A stretch of DNA of 64,000 nucleotides, from assembly GCA_963704975.1 (NCBI GenBank), contig CAVPIK010000031.1:62001-126000 (forward strand). Direction: 5' to 3'. The position numbers and the translations under genes are program-made. The stretch comes from JAGNDO01 sp963704975. GTDB lineage: Bacteria; Chloroflexota; Anaerolineae; Caldilineales; Caldilineaceae. Shown here one piece after another: positions 31,552-40,480 of this stretch (position 1 is the stretch's first letter; every line of letters begins with the position of its first letter). The notes under the pieces were generated by a model. That model was not told where the DNA came from and did not search any database. It worked only from the letters and a program-made list of their open reading frames with translations.

Positions 31552-32434
31552 GGAAACCCAACTGGCCCCAGACCGCCAACGCGTCCGCATCACCTATGCC
31601 AAGGGCGAACCGATCAAGTTTATCTCCCACCAGGACGAGTTCCGCCTGTGGGAGCGCACCCTGCGCCGGGCGGATCTGCCCTTGCTCTACAAGCAGGGCT
31701 TCAACCCGCAACCCCACATGCAGTTTGCCTCGCCCTTGGGCGTGGGCATCACGGGCAGCCAGGAGTATATCGACATAACATTCGAGCCGAGCCTGCCCGT
31801 GGACGAGATGACCGCCCGCATCCGCGCCAAGCTGACGCCGGGGGTGATGGTCCACGCCATCGAGGAAGTGCCGGTCAAGACGCCCTCTCTGCAAAGTCTG
31901 CTCCTGGGCTCCGACTACACCATCCTGATCTACGCCGAGCCGGGGGAGATCCCCGACGGGCTGATCCAGAGCCGGATCGATGAGTTTCTGGCCCAGGAGA
32001 TCGTGTGGCGAGAGCGGCAGCGCAAGGGCAGCCACTATCGCTATAATTTGCGACCCTTGGTTTTTGAGTTGACCTACGAGGGGTACGACCCCGCTGCCGA
32101 GGAGCACCGCATCTTCTTGCGGGTGCAGCAGCGGGATGGGGCCACGGGCCGCCCGGACGAGGTGGTGGGGGCCCTGGACTTCGACGACTTCGCCCGCACC
32201 CTGCGCCGGGACGTCATCCACATGGCCGATGACCCGGAGGCGGTGGCGCTGATGGGCCGCTATCCGTTGATCGAACAGGCGGAGATCGACCATCCCGACA
32301 ACGTGCGGCCCCAGAAAAAGCGGGGCAAGCAACGAAACAAACGCCGGGGCAAGCCGGACAAGGCCCACTCCGGCGAACGCCCGGAGATCAAGCCCCAGTC
32401 CTTTGCGGAGAAGGCGGGGGATGAGTTTGTGTAG
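31544..32434 (+). CDS. TIGR03936 / DUF2344 radical SAM-associated protein
   Basis: The intact 296-residue protein begins MTEETQLAPDRQRVRITYAK and has the DUF2344 signature KFISHQDEFRLWERTLRRAD, LPLLYKQGFNPQPHMQFASP, LGVGITGSQEYIDI. It overlaps the radical SAM gene by 8 bp, and the two are fused into one protein in many bacteria, so they form a functional unit. The C-terminal tail (KKRGKQRNKRRGKPDKAHSG) is very basic, which would suit RNA binding. The reaction is not established. Confidence 0.9.
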   Translation: MTEETQLAPDRQRVRITYAKGEPIKFISHQDEFRLWERTLRRADLPLLYKQGFNPQPHMQFASPLGVGITGSQEYIDITFEPSLPVDEMTARIRAKLTPGVMVHAIEEVPVKTPSLQSLLLGSDYTILIYAEPGEIPDGLIQSRIDEFLAQEIVWRERQRKGSHYRYNLRPLVFELTYEGYDPAAEEHRIFLRVQQRDGATGRPDEVVGALDFDDFARTLRRDVIHMADDPEAVALMGRYPLIEQAEIDHPDNVRPQKKRGKQRNKRRGKPDKAHSGERPEIKPQSFAEKAGDEFV

Positions 32435-32492
32435 GGGATAGCCATAAACGCAGTTTTGAAAAAAGTATTAATTCAGATAGAATGAAATCATA

Positions 32493-33002
32493 ATGATTCA
32501 AAATGCTTCGCTTGATACATCGTTTTGGAATATGGCCAGTCAGATCGGCGTCGTTCCCTATCTGTTTGACTACTTCCGGGTTCATTACTGCCGGAGTGTG
32601 GCCCAAGAAATCGTGACGACAGATGCCAATGAGACGCCACTGATCTATCCTCAGGCGATGTTGTTCAAGGTGCTGCTGGAGGATGGCCGTTTACACGAAG
32701 CCGAACCTCAAGAGCCGCTGACCTCTGGCAGTGGTGAGGCACACGCTATCGCTTTGGCACGTGAGCAGGATTGGTGGCTCCTGATCAATGATTCTCGCCC
32801 ACTTGCTTTTGCTCAAGCCCTTGGTATCCACTGTGTCAGTGTGCCAGATTTCTGTGTACTGCTTTTTAGCCAAGGGCGCATCACCAAAGCGGCTGCAAAC
32901 GGCACGTTGAAGCGCCTTCAAGCGACGACGGCTTCGTCCTTAATCTCGCAGGCCGGTATTTTGATAGAACGCATTGCTTTGTTACGTGGAGAAACGAAAT
33001 GA
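32493..33002 (+). CDS. PIN-domain-like toxin (DUF3368-type)
   Basis: A 169-residue protein with spaced acidic residues of a PIN nuclease: ASLDTSFW (Asp near residue 8), TSGSGEAHAIALAREQ (Glu near 84) and LLINDSRPLAFAQALGI (Asp near 99). The end VSVPDFCVLLFSQGRITKAA resembles DUF3368/VapC-like proteins. The following gene overlaps it by 4 bp and looks like its antitoxin, giving a toxin-first order. PIN toxins cut tRNA or rRNA; the target here is unknown. A TAGAAT -10-like box lies near 32475. Confidence 0.75.
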   Translation: MIQNASLDTSFWNMASQIGVVPYLFDYFRVHYCRSVAQEIVTTDANETPLIYPQAMLFKVLLEDGRLHEAEPQEPLTSGSGEAHAIALAREQDWWLLINDSRPLAFAQALGIHCVSVPDFCVLLFSQGRITKAAANGTLKRLQATTASSLISQAGILIERIALLRGETK

Positions 33003-33400
33003 GCCTAAATACTATCACCAAATCCATCCGACTCACCAGGGCTGAATCCGCAGAAATCGGTCATTTGAGTAGCCAGACTGCCCTGTCGGAAGCCGCTCTT
33101 ATGAAGAAGTGGGTCAAGGAAGGCATGCAGGCGCAGAAAATGGATCTGGCGATCCATGCCTACATGCACCACGAAGTTGATCTGCGTCGTGGCGCGGTCA
33201 TGGCCGATGTGGCCTATAATCGCTTCTTACGTGAGCTTCAAGCTCGGCATGTGGTGATCTTGGAGGATGACTACTTTTTGGATAGGTTGCCTGGGTTGGC
33301 CGAGGCTTTCAACGATGAATTGTTGAAGCAGGCGTTGGCTGACATAGCCGGAACAGCATCCGATTCTCCCTCTGTTGGGGATATGGTCGGCGTTGATTAG
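32999..33400 (+). CDS. Antitoxin-like protein paired with the PIN toxin (UPF0175-like / RHH)
   Basis: The 133-residue product starts with a ribbon-helix-helix-like segment (NTITKSIRLTRAESAEIGHL) and continues SEAALMKKWVKEGMQAQKMD, DLRRGAVMADVAYNRFLREL and ARHVVILEDDYFLDRLPGLA. The central part resembles UPF0175-type proteins, which pair with DUF3368 PIN toxins. Its ATG overlaps the toxin stop (ATGA), arguing for coupled translation. Confidence 0.7.
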   Translation: MSLNTITKSIRLTRAESAEIGHLSSQTALSEAALMKKWVKEGMQAQKMDLAIHAYMHHEVDLRRGAVMADVAYNRFLRELQARHVVILEDDYFLDRLPGLAEAFNDELLKQALADIAGTASDSPSVGDMVGVD

Positions 33401-33832
33401 GTTGAGCGGCTCTCATCCAACAACGCCAAAAACGCAGCCGGGGTGAGGATGGGGATACCCGCATGGCTGCCCAGGGTGAGCAGATGGCTGTCTCCGCTGA
33501 CGATCACGTCTGCTTCCCCGGCCACGGCGCAGGCCAGGAATTTGTCATCGTCTGGGTCGGCGCAGATGATGGGAATTGGGTCGGGTAGTGTGACGTGAGT
33601 CATCGATTCGCCCAGACCTGCCTCCCATGAAAGCAGCTATCTTCGATCTCGGTGCATGCGCATACCTGAGCACGCTGTGGGGGGGTCGAATGATCTCGTG
33701 GTATTCTGCCAGAAGAGGCGGTGCGACCAAGAGGTGAAACTCGTGCAGAAGCAACGGTTGACAAGCTGTGCGCGGGAATCCACTGGGCGACAGCGCACTG
33801 ATGAGCACGTTGGTATCTATGACGACCCACAT
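33397..33832 (-). CDS. PIN-domain (VapC-like, PIN_3) toxin, one frameshift
   Basis: About 144 residues joined over a break near 33610. It begins MWVVIDTNVLISALSPSGFP with the first catalytic Asp, continues LVAPPLLAEYHEIIRPP, and after the break ends with CADPDDDKFLACAVAGEADV and IVSGDSHLLTLGSHAGIPIL, which carry the other acidic residues. This is the TIGR00305/PIN_3 putative toxin family. The upstream Phd-like antitoxin gene leads directly into it. It converges with the previous toxin-antitoxin pair, sharing 4 bp at the stops. Confidence 0.75.
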
Positions 33833-34155
33833 TTGCCAGTGCCGCCTCTTGTTGGGATCGCTTCTCGGCCCGGTAGGCGACTGCTTCGGCCACCATCTTC
33901 TGACCTCTTCATCGGTCAGACTGGCATTCTGCTGGGCTTGCGTGCATGATGCGCATAGCCTCTCCCCGCCGATTGCCACCCACGCGTCATAGACATAGAT
34001 CGGCACCATGGCCGCCACGGCCTCGCCGTGACGTTCGATGACATAGCTGTTCTCCTTGTCCGCCACCTCCCGCAGGATTTTGCCGAAGTTGCGCCGGCGT
34101 GCGCCTGCTTGCCCGATCCTCTACGGGCTTCCCAGGCCGCTGCTCGTTTTTCCAT
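33823..34155 (-). CDS. Phd/YefM-type antitoxin, frame broken
   Basis: About 105 residues across breaks near 34120, 34070 and 33890. After MEKRAAAWEARR comes FGKILREVADKENSYVIERHG then EAVAAMVPIYVYDAW, the Phd/YefM DNA-binding fold, and a C-terminal toxin-binding helix DEEVRR...MVAEAVAYRAEKRSQQEAA. It precedes the PIN toxin. The exact stop is uncertain because of the frame breaks. The segment LCASCTQAQ with two cysteines is unusual for this family. Confidence 0.6.
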
Positions 34156-34182
34156 TGCTCTGCCCCTCTCCAGAAACTCCAC

Positions 34183-34216
34183 AAAAATAGCGCTATCTGC
34201 GTAGATAGCGCTATTT
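34183..34216 (-). terminator. Intrinsic terminator after the selenoprotein gene
   Basis: Perfect AAATAGCGCTATCT/AGATAGCGCTATTT hairpin, followed on the minus strand by TTTTTG. It also lies in the leader region of the Phd-PIN pair. Confidence 0.8.
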
Positions 34217-34244
34217 TCTCATGAAATTGATTGGAGGTCAAGGG

Positions 34245-35192
34245 TTACTTACGCACCCACGCCCGGATCGTCGGCTCCGTGGCCGATTCGAGCAGATCCA
34301 GCGCGGCGGCTAGGACTTGGCGCTGTGTGGCTGCATCCCCGGGACGGCCCAGGGGGCGGCCCAGCCAGAAGGGGGTGGTGAGGAGGCGGGGGGGTGACAT
34401 GGCGATCAGGCGGTCTTGGAAGACGGCGGCGGCGATGATGACGGTGGGCAGGCCGGCTGCCTCGAAGACCCGGGCGACGTGTCCCACGGACACGTGGCAG
34501 ACGGGTCAGACCGGCACGAGGACGACGGCTTCGACGCCGTCGGCTTGGAGGTCGGCGGCCCAGGCGGGGGCCAGGCGCTTGGTGAGCCGGGTTTGGGCCG
34601 AGGCGCCGACAAAGCTGTAGGCCGTGGGGTGAAACTGGCCCATCAGCCCGGCGGCGGCGAGATCGACCATGCGGTCCACGGGGAAGACGACGTTGGGGTC
34701 GGCCTGGGCGCCGCGGATGTCGTAGCCGGGGTGGCGCACCCGCAGTTGATCCCGTGGCAGGTCCACGGGGATGTGGGAGAGGGCGGGGGTGTCCTTGAGG
34801 AAGTCGTCCACCCGCTCTTCGGCTTCGGCTTGGGTCATGTTGTCCAGGCCGAAGGGTTTGGGGTCGTCCCCGGCGGCGAAGTGGCCGCTGGAGGTGAAGA
34901 GGGCGATGCGGCTGTGGGCCACGGGCTTGGGCATGGGGGTGAAGGGGCCGTCGTCGTGGGTGAAGCGGCTGGGACCGGCATAGGTGCGGGCCTGGGCGGT
35001 CTGGACGTGGGCGATGACGGCGTCCCAATTCTGGCTGTCGTGGGCGTCGCCGATCTGCCAGAGCAGGGTTTGCAGGAAGTCGGCGGCCTGTTCGTCGTCC
35101 AGGCTTTTGAGGAATTTGAAGTTCATGTCGGACCGGCTGCCGTAGTAGAACGACTCCCGGAATTCGGCAAAGCTGTCTGGGGCGGTGGGCAT
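34245..35192 (-). CDS. Probable selenoprotein of the glycine/sarcosine/betaine reductase B family (in-frame UGA)
   Basis: Reading through one in-frame TGA (34506-34508) gives 315 residues: VEAVVLVPV-U-PVCHVSVGHVARV, then FEAAGLPTVIIAAAVFQD and TTPFWLGRPLG. Homologues of this GrdB/PrdB-like family have CPVCH or UPVCH at exactly this site, and the frame is undisturbed for 82 codons after the TGA. A perfect hairpin (34477-34495) sits at SECIS distance. The N-terminal part (DSFAEFRESFYYGSRSDMNF, ARTYAGPSRFTHDDGPFTPM, RIALFTSSGHF) is characteristic. These proteins use the U-x-x-C pair for reductive or redox chemistry; the substrate of this subgroup is not known. No selA/selB/selD is in the window. 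Confidence 0.82.
34477..34495 (-). promoter_or_regulatory. SECIS-like hairpin downstream of the UGA codon
   Basis: Minus strand ACGTGTCC-GTG-GGACACGT: a perfect 8-bp stem with a 3-nt loop beginning with G, its loop 18 nt after the UGA. Bacterial SECIS elements lie 16-37 nt from the UGA to the loop. Confidence 0.65.
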
Positions 35193-35332
35193 GTGGCGTT
35201 TCTCCCGATGGATGAGTGGGTGAGGTTTGGGGGCGGCTTGGCTATTATCCCCGGTTTTGGGTCAAAATGGTAATTGTGCTCGATAAGGTGTTGAAATTGC
35301 ATGTAGATGTACGCGTACTGTCTTCTCAAAAT

Positions 35333-35343
35333 TGTGGTATACT
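35333..35343 (+). promoter_or_regulatory. Extended -10 promoter (GTGGTATACT) of the CheB-CheR gene
   Basis: TGTGGTATACT about 130 bp upstream of the ATG at 35474. The decamer GTGGTATACT recurs before the CHASE kinase (52990-52999, minus) and the secreted protein gene (58123-58132). The rest of 35193-35473 shows no gene. Confidence 0.55.
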
Positions 35344-35473
35344 TATTCAGATCCGATGTGTGTTGCGCCCCTAAGTTTTTGCGGACGGACTGACTTTCCC
35401 ATGTTGAGTTTCTCCTGTCCCCCCCACTTCCTTACCCAAGTACTCCCCCAACAGACGTCAATAAAGGTGTCTT

Positions 35474-38400
35474 ATGGCAAAGAACATCAATTCCCCCGAA
35501 GGGGAAGAAATATCCGCTGACCTGCCTGTGTCTGAGGTGGAAGGCGGACAAGGTGACCCCGCGCCCGTTGACCCTGCAGTGGCGAATGATGAGTCGTCCG
35601 ATGGGGGGGAGGGGGGCGAGGAGCGCGCTTCCTTCCCGGTGGTGGGGATCGGGGCGTCTGCCGGGGGGTTGGCGGCGATTGAGGAGTTCTTGGCGGCCAT
35701 GCCGGCGGATACGAAGTTGGGGATGGCGTTTGTTTTGGTGCAACACCTGGACCCGGACCACAAGTCGATCTTGGTCGATCTGGTACGCCGATATACGGCT
35801 ATGCCCGTGGATGTTGTGGAAGATGGCATGGGGATCCAGCCCGACCATGTCTATATTATTCCGCCCAATCGGGATATGGCGTTGATGCACGGCAAGCTGC
35901 ATCTGTTTGAACCGGCGGCCCCCAGGGGGTTGCGGTTGCCCATCGATTCTTTCTTCCGCTCTTTGGCCCAGGATTTGCAGGAGCGGGCCATCTGCATTGT
36001 GCTCTCTGGCACGGGGACCGATGGCACCTTGGGGCTGCGGGCGGTGAAGGGGGCCGGGGGGCTGGCCATTGTGCAGGATCCCGAATCGGCCGGCTATGAC
36101 GGCATGCCCCGCAGCGCGTTGAACACGGGGATGGTTGATTTTGTGTTGCCTGCGGACAAGATGGCGGCCCAGTTGATCGCGTATGCGCCCTTCGCCCGGG
36201 GGGCAAAGCCGATGATTCCGCCAGATGCGGAAGCCAAGGTGACCGATCAGTATCGCAAAATCTTCATCCTGTTGCGTGCCCGGACCGGCCATGATTTTTC
36301 ATTCTATAAACATAATACCATCTATCGCCGCATCGAACGGCGCATGACCGTCAACCAGATCGGGCTGCTTGGGGACTATGTGCGCTTTTTGCAGCAAAGC
36401 AACGCTGAGATCGACACGCTTTTTCGAGAGTTGTTGATTGGGGTGACAAATTTCTTTCGAGATGGCGAGGCGTATGGGGTGTTGCGGAGCCACGCCATCA
36501 CCCAGATCTTCCAGGATCGGCCGGCGGGGAAGCCTGTGCGGGTCTGGGTGGCGGGCTGCTCCACAGGCGAGGAGGCTTACTCCATCGCCATCCTGCTGCA
36601 GGAGGAGATGAAGAAGCTGCGACGGACGTACAAGGTGCAGATCTTCGCCACGGATATCGATGACAGGGCGATTGGGATGGCCCGGCTGGCTACCTATCCC
36701 GACAGCATTGCCAGTGATGTGTCGGCAGAGCGGCTGGCCAAATACTTTACCAGGATTGGCGACACCTATCAGGTGGAAAAAGAGATCCGCGAGATGGTGA
36801 TCTTTGCCGAGCAAAATCTGGCCTCGGACCCGCCCTTTTCTCGGCTGGATCTGGTGAGCTGCCGCAATGTGTTGATCTATATGGGCCGCGAACTGCAAAA
36901 GCGGGTCTTGCCCATCTTCCACTATGCCCTCAACCCTGGCGGGTGGCTCTTTTTGGGCAGCAGCGAAAGCATCGGCGAATATCTGGATCTTTTTGACGCC
37001 GTGGATCGCAAGTGGAAGCTCTTCCGCAGCACGACCGGCGTCACCCGATTGAAGGATAGTCGGATCGAGTTTTTCCGAGCGTCGGCCTTGCCGCCCATGG
37101 TGACGGAGGCAACGGTGAAGAGCGGGGCGGGGGCGCCCGACTTCAAGCTGGATCTGCGGGCTGTAGCCGAGCAGGCGATTCTGTCCGAATTTAGCCCCAC
37201 CAGCATCGTCGTCAACGAAAAGGGGGACGTGCTCTATATTCATGGCCGCACAGGCCGCTTTCTGGAAGCGGCACCCGGGGAACCTAGCATCAACATCGTG
37301 CGCATGGCCCGCAGCGGGTTGCGCATGGAGTTGACCGAGGCCCTACGTCAGGTGTTGAGTGAGCACAAAGCCGTCCGCTATGCGGGCTTGCGGGTGATGG
37401 GCGACGAGCAGGTCACGGTTGTCAACTTGACCGTGAGCCCCATCACCAAGCCCGTGAGCGTCTCTGGCCTTTATTTGGTGATGTTGGAGGATGTGACCCC
37501 CGTGCTACAGGCCATTGCCCTGGAGGATGGACTGGAAAATGGCGCAGCCGGTCAGCGTGTTTTGGATCTGGAACACGAACTTCGGGCCAAAGAGGAGTAT
37601 CTGCAAACCGCCATCGAAGAGTTGGAGACCTCGAACGAAGAGCTGAAGTCGGCCAACGAGGAGTTGCAGTCGGCCAACGAAGAGCTGCAAAGCACCAACG
37701 AAGAGTTGGAAACTTCTAAAGAGGAGCTGCAATCGGTCAACGAAGAGTTGATGACCGTGAATGTGGAGCTGCAAGAGAAGATGGGTGCGCTCTCTCAGGC
37801 CATCAACGACATGAACAACCTGATGGCCGGCACTGGGGTCGGCACCATCTTTGTGGACCACGATCTGAAGATCCAACGCTTCACCCCCCTGGCCACCGAG
37901 GTGATCAACCTGATCCCGTCGGATGTGGGCCGCCCGATCCAGCACATTGTCACCAACTTGCTCAACTATGATAGCATGGTGGCCGATATCCAGTCCGTGT
38001 TGCGCACCTTGCGCCCCAAAGAGGTCACCGTTTCCACCCAGGACAATCACTGGTATCTCGTGCGCACCTTGCCCTATCGCACCCTGGACAACGTGATCAA
38101 CGGGGCGGTGATCACCTTTGTGGATATTACACAACAGAAGAAGACACAAGACGATCTAGAGCAGTTGACGTTTGATCTGCAAGATGCCAAGGACTTGGCC
38201 GAAAATGTAACCGAGACCGTCCGTACCCCTTTGCTGGTTTTGGATGAAGCGTTTCGTATCCTTACGGTCAACCGGGCCTTTCTTGACTCGTTTCCGGGCC
38301 AGAGAAGCGAGGTTGAAGGCTGTCCGCTCTTTGAAGCGGGCGAGGGGCAGTGGGATATTCCTGAGCTGCGCCAACTCTTGGGAGACATCTTGCCCAAGCG

Positions 38401-38536
38401 ACAGATCATGCATGATTTTAAGGTGGTCCTCACCCCTGTGGACCAAGAACCACGCACCATTCTTCTCAATGCCAGAGAGATCCGCCAAAAAGCTGGCAAA
38501 GAGCGACTCATCCTATTGGGCTTGGAGGTACTATGA
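35474..38536 (+). CDS. CheB-CheR-PAS fusion (chemotaxis-type methylesterase/methyltransferase sensor)
   Basis: Intact, 1,020 residues. An acidic N-terminal tail leads to a CheB methylesterase domain (about 55-240) with catalytic Ser in GIGASAGGLAAIEEF, VQHLDPDHKSIL and SGTGTDGTLGLRAVKGAGG. A CheR methyltransferase (about 265-515) follows: RRIERRMTVN, RELLIGVTNFFRD, VWVAGCSTGEEAYSIAI (SAM site), IFATDIDD and LVSCRNVLIYMG. Next come a coiled coil of ELxxxNEEL repeats (about 690-765) and PAS domains. Such fusions lack a REC domain and act in signalling unrelated to a classic flagellar pathway. The downstream kinase overlaps by 4 bp and is probably its output partner. Confidence 0.93.
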   Translation: MAKNINSPEGEEISADLPVSEVEGGQGDPAPVDPAVANDESSDGGEGGEERASFPVVGIGASAGGLAAIEEFLAAMPADTKLGMAFVLVQHLDPDHKSILVDLVRRYTAMPVDVVEDGMGIQPDHVYIIPPNRDMALMHGKLHLFEPAAPRGLRLPIDSFFRSLAQDLQERAICIVLSGTGTDGTLGLRAVKGAGGLAIVQDPESAGYDGMPRSALNTGMVDFVLPADKMAAQLIAYAPFARGAKPMIPPDAEAKVTDQYRKIFILLRARTGHDFSFYKHNTIYRRIERRMTVNQIGLLGDYVRFLQQSNAEIDTLFRELLIGVTNFFRDGEAYGVLRSHAITQIFQDRPAGKPVRVWVAGCSTGEEAYSIAILLQEEMKKLRRTYKVQIFATDIDDRAIGMARLATYPDSIASDVSAERLAKYFTRIGDTYQVEKEIREMVIFAEQNLASDPPFSRLDLVSCRNVLIYMGRELQKRVLPIFHYALNPGGWLFLGSSESIGEYLDLFDAVDRKWKLFRSTTGVTRLKDSRIEFFRASALPPMVTEATVKSGAGAPDFKLDLRAVAEQAILSEFSPTSIVVNEKGDVLYIHGRTGRFLEAAPGEPSINIVRMARSGLRMELTEALRQVLSEHKAVRYAGLRVMGDEQVTVVNLTVSPITKPVSVSGLYLVMLEDVTPVLQAIALEDGLENGAAGQRVLDLEHELRAKEEYLQTAIEELETSNEELKSANEELQSANEELQSTNEELETSKEELQSVNEELMTVNVELQEKMGALSQAINDMNNLMAGTGVGTIFVDHDLKIQRFTPLATEVINLIPSDVGRPIQHIVTNLLNYDSMVADIQSVLRTLRPKEVTVSTQDNHWYLVRTLPYRTLDNVINGAVITFVDITQQKKTQDDLEQLTFDLQDAKDLAENVTETVRTPLLVLDEAFRILTVNRAFLDSFPGQRSEVEGCPLFEAGEGQWDIPELRQLLGDILPKRQIMHDFKVVLTPVDQEPRTILLNAREIRQKAGKERLILLGLEVL

Positions 38537-39951
38537 CCGATCCGACGATTGACTCGACCAACCCGTCCAGCCGGGCCGACTTGCGCAAGCGGGCGGAAGA
38601 ACGGATAGTGGCAGAGAAGGCGGCTCGTCTTGCCCGAGCCCAGGATCTGACCGGCGACGCGGCCCGGGGGTTGGTTCACGAACTGCGCGTCCACCAGATC
38701 GAACTGGAGATGCAGAACGAGTCCCTGCGGGAAAACCGCATCGTCTTGGAACTTTCCCAGGCCAAGTATTTCGATCTCTATGACTTGGCCCCCGTGGGCT
38801 ACCTCACCATCAGCAAGAAGGGCATCATTCTTGAGGCCAACCTGACCGGGGCCAAAATGTTGGGGATGAATCGACCCCAGTTGATTGGCAGACCTTTGGG
38901 GGGCTTCATTTCTGATCAGGATCAGAGCCAATACTATGCGTATCGGGAGAAACTCTCGAACCATCTTTTCGCCTCTGCCATTCAAGTGCAGATGGTGCGG
39001 GCAGATGGCTCCACGCTGCATGTGCACCTGGAAAGCCTTGTCACCGAGATCCCGCCAGAGGGGGACAACCCGGCGTCCATCTCCTTCCGCACCACCCTGA
39101 CCGATGTGAGCAATGAAGTGGCCGGCAAAGTGGCCTTGCAGGACGCAAATCGGCGGCTGGAAACGATCTTGGGCCAGTTGAAGTCCAGCCAGGAAGAGCG
39201 CAGCAAGATCGAGAAATTTGCCGTGGTGGGGCAGATGGCGGCCGGCATTGCCCACGAATTCAACAACATGCTGGCCAGCATTTTGCTCTTTACCCAACTT
39301 TCCCAGCGCAGTATTCTGGGCGCAACGGACGAAAAGCAGACCAAAATTCATGGCTATCTGGCCCAAGCCGAAGCCGAGACTCTGCGGGCGGCCAAGATGG
39401 TGCAGTCGCTCCTGGATTTTGGCCAACGGGCCATCTTGGACAAGGGCGCCTTGGATCTGGTCATGTTTTTGGATGATCTGGTCCACTCTTTTCGAAACAC
39501 TTTGCCCAGTACAATCGACTGCACCTTTTCTGCCCAAGAGGAGGACGCAGTGGTGTGGGCGGACGAAGGCCGTCTGCGCCAGGCCATCGCCAACCTGACC
39601 ACCAACGCCCAACTGGCCATGCCCGACGGTGGGGAAATTCATTTCACCCTGACCCACCTTGCCGTCGCCCATCCCGTCCATGCCCCCGTGCCCGGCATGA
39701 AAGCGGGCCAATGGGCCTGTGTGACGGTCACCGACACGGGCATCGGCATGTCGGAGAAGACCCAGGCCCACCTGTTCGAGCCCTTCTTCACCACCCGGGC
39801 ACCCCTGGGGAGCGGGCTGGGGCTGCCCCAAGCCCACGGCATCATCACCCAGCACAAAGGCCACATCCACATCGACTCTCAGCTTGGCCGGGGCACCACC
39901 GTCACCCTCTACCTGCCCCTCGCCGATCTCTCCCAGCCCGGCGGCGGGTGA
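38533..39951 (+). CDS. PAS-containing sensor histidine kinase
   Basis: Intact, 472 residues, no membrane segments. An N-terminal helix (LVHELRVHQIELEMQNESLR) and a PAS domain (FDLYDLAPVGYLTISKKGII, LGMNRPQLIGRPLGGFI) precede a coiled coil. The HisKA H-box is GQMAAGIAHEFNNMLASILL with the phosphorylated His in AHEFNN; the ATPase shows LTTNAQLAMP (N box), VTDTGIGM (G1), LFEPFFTT (F) and GSGLGLPQAHGI (G2). H-E-F-N-N marks the HisKA-4-like subgroup also seen in the kinases at 45-53 kb. The ATGA overlap with the CheB-CheR gene indicates one operon. The cognate response regulator is not adjacent. Confidence 0.93.
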   Translation: MTDPTIDSTNPSSRADLRKRAEERIVAEKAARLARAQDLTGDAARGLVHELRVHQIELEMQNESLRENRIVLELSQAKYFDLYDLAPVGYLTISKKGIILEANLTGAKMLGMNRPQLIGRPLGGFISDQDQSQYYAYREKLSNHLFASAIQVQMVRADGSTLHVHLESLVTEIPPEGDNPASISFRTTLTDVSNEVAGKVALQDANRRLETILGQLKSSQEERSKIEKFAVVGQMAAGIAHEFNNMLASILLFTQLSQRSILGATDEKQTKIHGYLAQAEAETLRAAKMVQSLLDFGQRAILDKGALDLVMFLDDLVHSFRNTLPSTIDCTFSAQEEDAVVWADEGRLRQAIANLTTNAQLAMPDGGEIHFTLTHLAVAHPVHAPVPGMKAGQWACVTVTDTGIGMSEKTQAHLFEPFFTTRAPLGSGLGLPQAHGIITQHKGHIHIDSQLGRGTTVTLYLPLADLSQPGGG

Positions 39952-39992
39952 GGTGCCGCGTAGGGGCACGGGTGTGCGGCATTGACAAGGCC

Positions 39993-40151
39993 AGCGCAGG
40001 TTGAGTAGCCGCCGCCGAAATCTCCGCTGACCATTCAAGTACTCGGCGGCGTATCGAAACCGAAGCGGGTCAACCCGCTACGGTTTCGATACGGCCTAGC
40101 CTCCATTCGTTTTGCACCAGGTTGGTCGACCCGGCCTACTCAACCTGCGCT
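39993..40151 (+). repeat. MITE-like element with GCGCAGGTTGAGTAG terminal repeats, copy A
   Basis: Starts AGCGCAGGTTGAGTAG and ends with TACTCAACCTGCGCT. Inside it has ATCGAAACC...GGTTTCGAT and CTCCATTCGTTTTGCACCAG. Copy C at 53072-53258 is the reverse complement of this element with a longer centre. No transposase is encoded. Confidence 0.8.
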
Positions 40152-40181
40152 AGTCTGCCGGTCAGCCGCATTGACAAGGCC

Positions 40182-40270
40182 AGCGCAGGTTGAGCCGCCG
40201 CCGCCGAAATCTCCGCTGACCATTCAAGTACTCGGCGGCGTATCGAAACCGAAGCGGGTCAACCCACGCT
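40182..40270 (+). repeat. Truncated second copy (B) of the GCGCAGGTTGAGTAG element
   Basis: Begins like copy A, including its upstream flank GGCATTGACAAGGCC or GCCGCATTGACAAGGCC, and stops after the central GAAGCGGGTCAACCC. It looks like a partial direct duplication of copy A. Confidence 0.75.
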
Positions 40271-40314
40271 GGTCTATCGAGTGCTGGCGGCTTTTGAAAA
40301 TCCCCGAAGAAATC

Positions 40315-40343
40315 TTGACAGCCGGATCGAACCTCTCTATACT
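40315..40343 (+). promoter_or_regulatory. Sigma70 promoter of the terC riboswitch transcript
   Basis: TTGACA, 17-bp spacer, TATACT; transcription would start near 40350, just at the aptamer. Confidence 0.85.
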
Positions 40344-40350
40344 GAACGAG

Positions 40351-40480
40351 CATTGGGGAGTAGCCACCGCCATAGGCGGGACAATCAATCGTCAATACGT
40401 GCATGGGTCCACCCTAGGGTCCAGCTCCGGTTGATTGGCAGTGGGCAGATCTGAAACCACTGAAGGCGAGACCAACGGTC
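40351..40480 (+). promoter_or_regulatory. yybP-ykoY manganese riboswitch
   Basis: Contains the conserved pieces in order: TTGGGGAGTAGCC at the 5' strand, CAATACGTGCATGGG in the first internal loop, GGGCAGATCTGAAACC, and GGCGAGACC at the 3' strand. This is the yybP-ykoY consensus (GGGGAGUAGC, UCA.UACGU, GCCGAGACC). The aptamer binds Mn2+ and typically controls TerC/Alx-like Mn exporters, which is exactly the gene downstream. The GAGACC strand also forms the 5' arm of the terminator that follows, giving a simple transcriptional switch. Confidence 0.88.

Noticed and set aside
34506..34508. TGA in the GrdB-like gene as an ordinary stop or pseudogene mark
   Set aside because: The frame is conserved beyond it for 82 codons, the position equals the Cys/Sec site of the family, and a SECIS-like hairpin follows.
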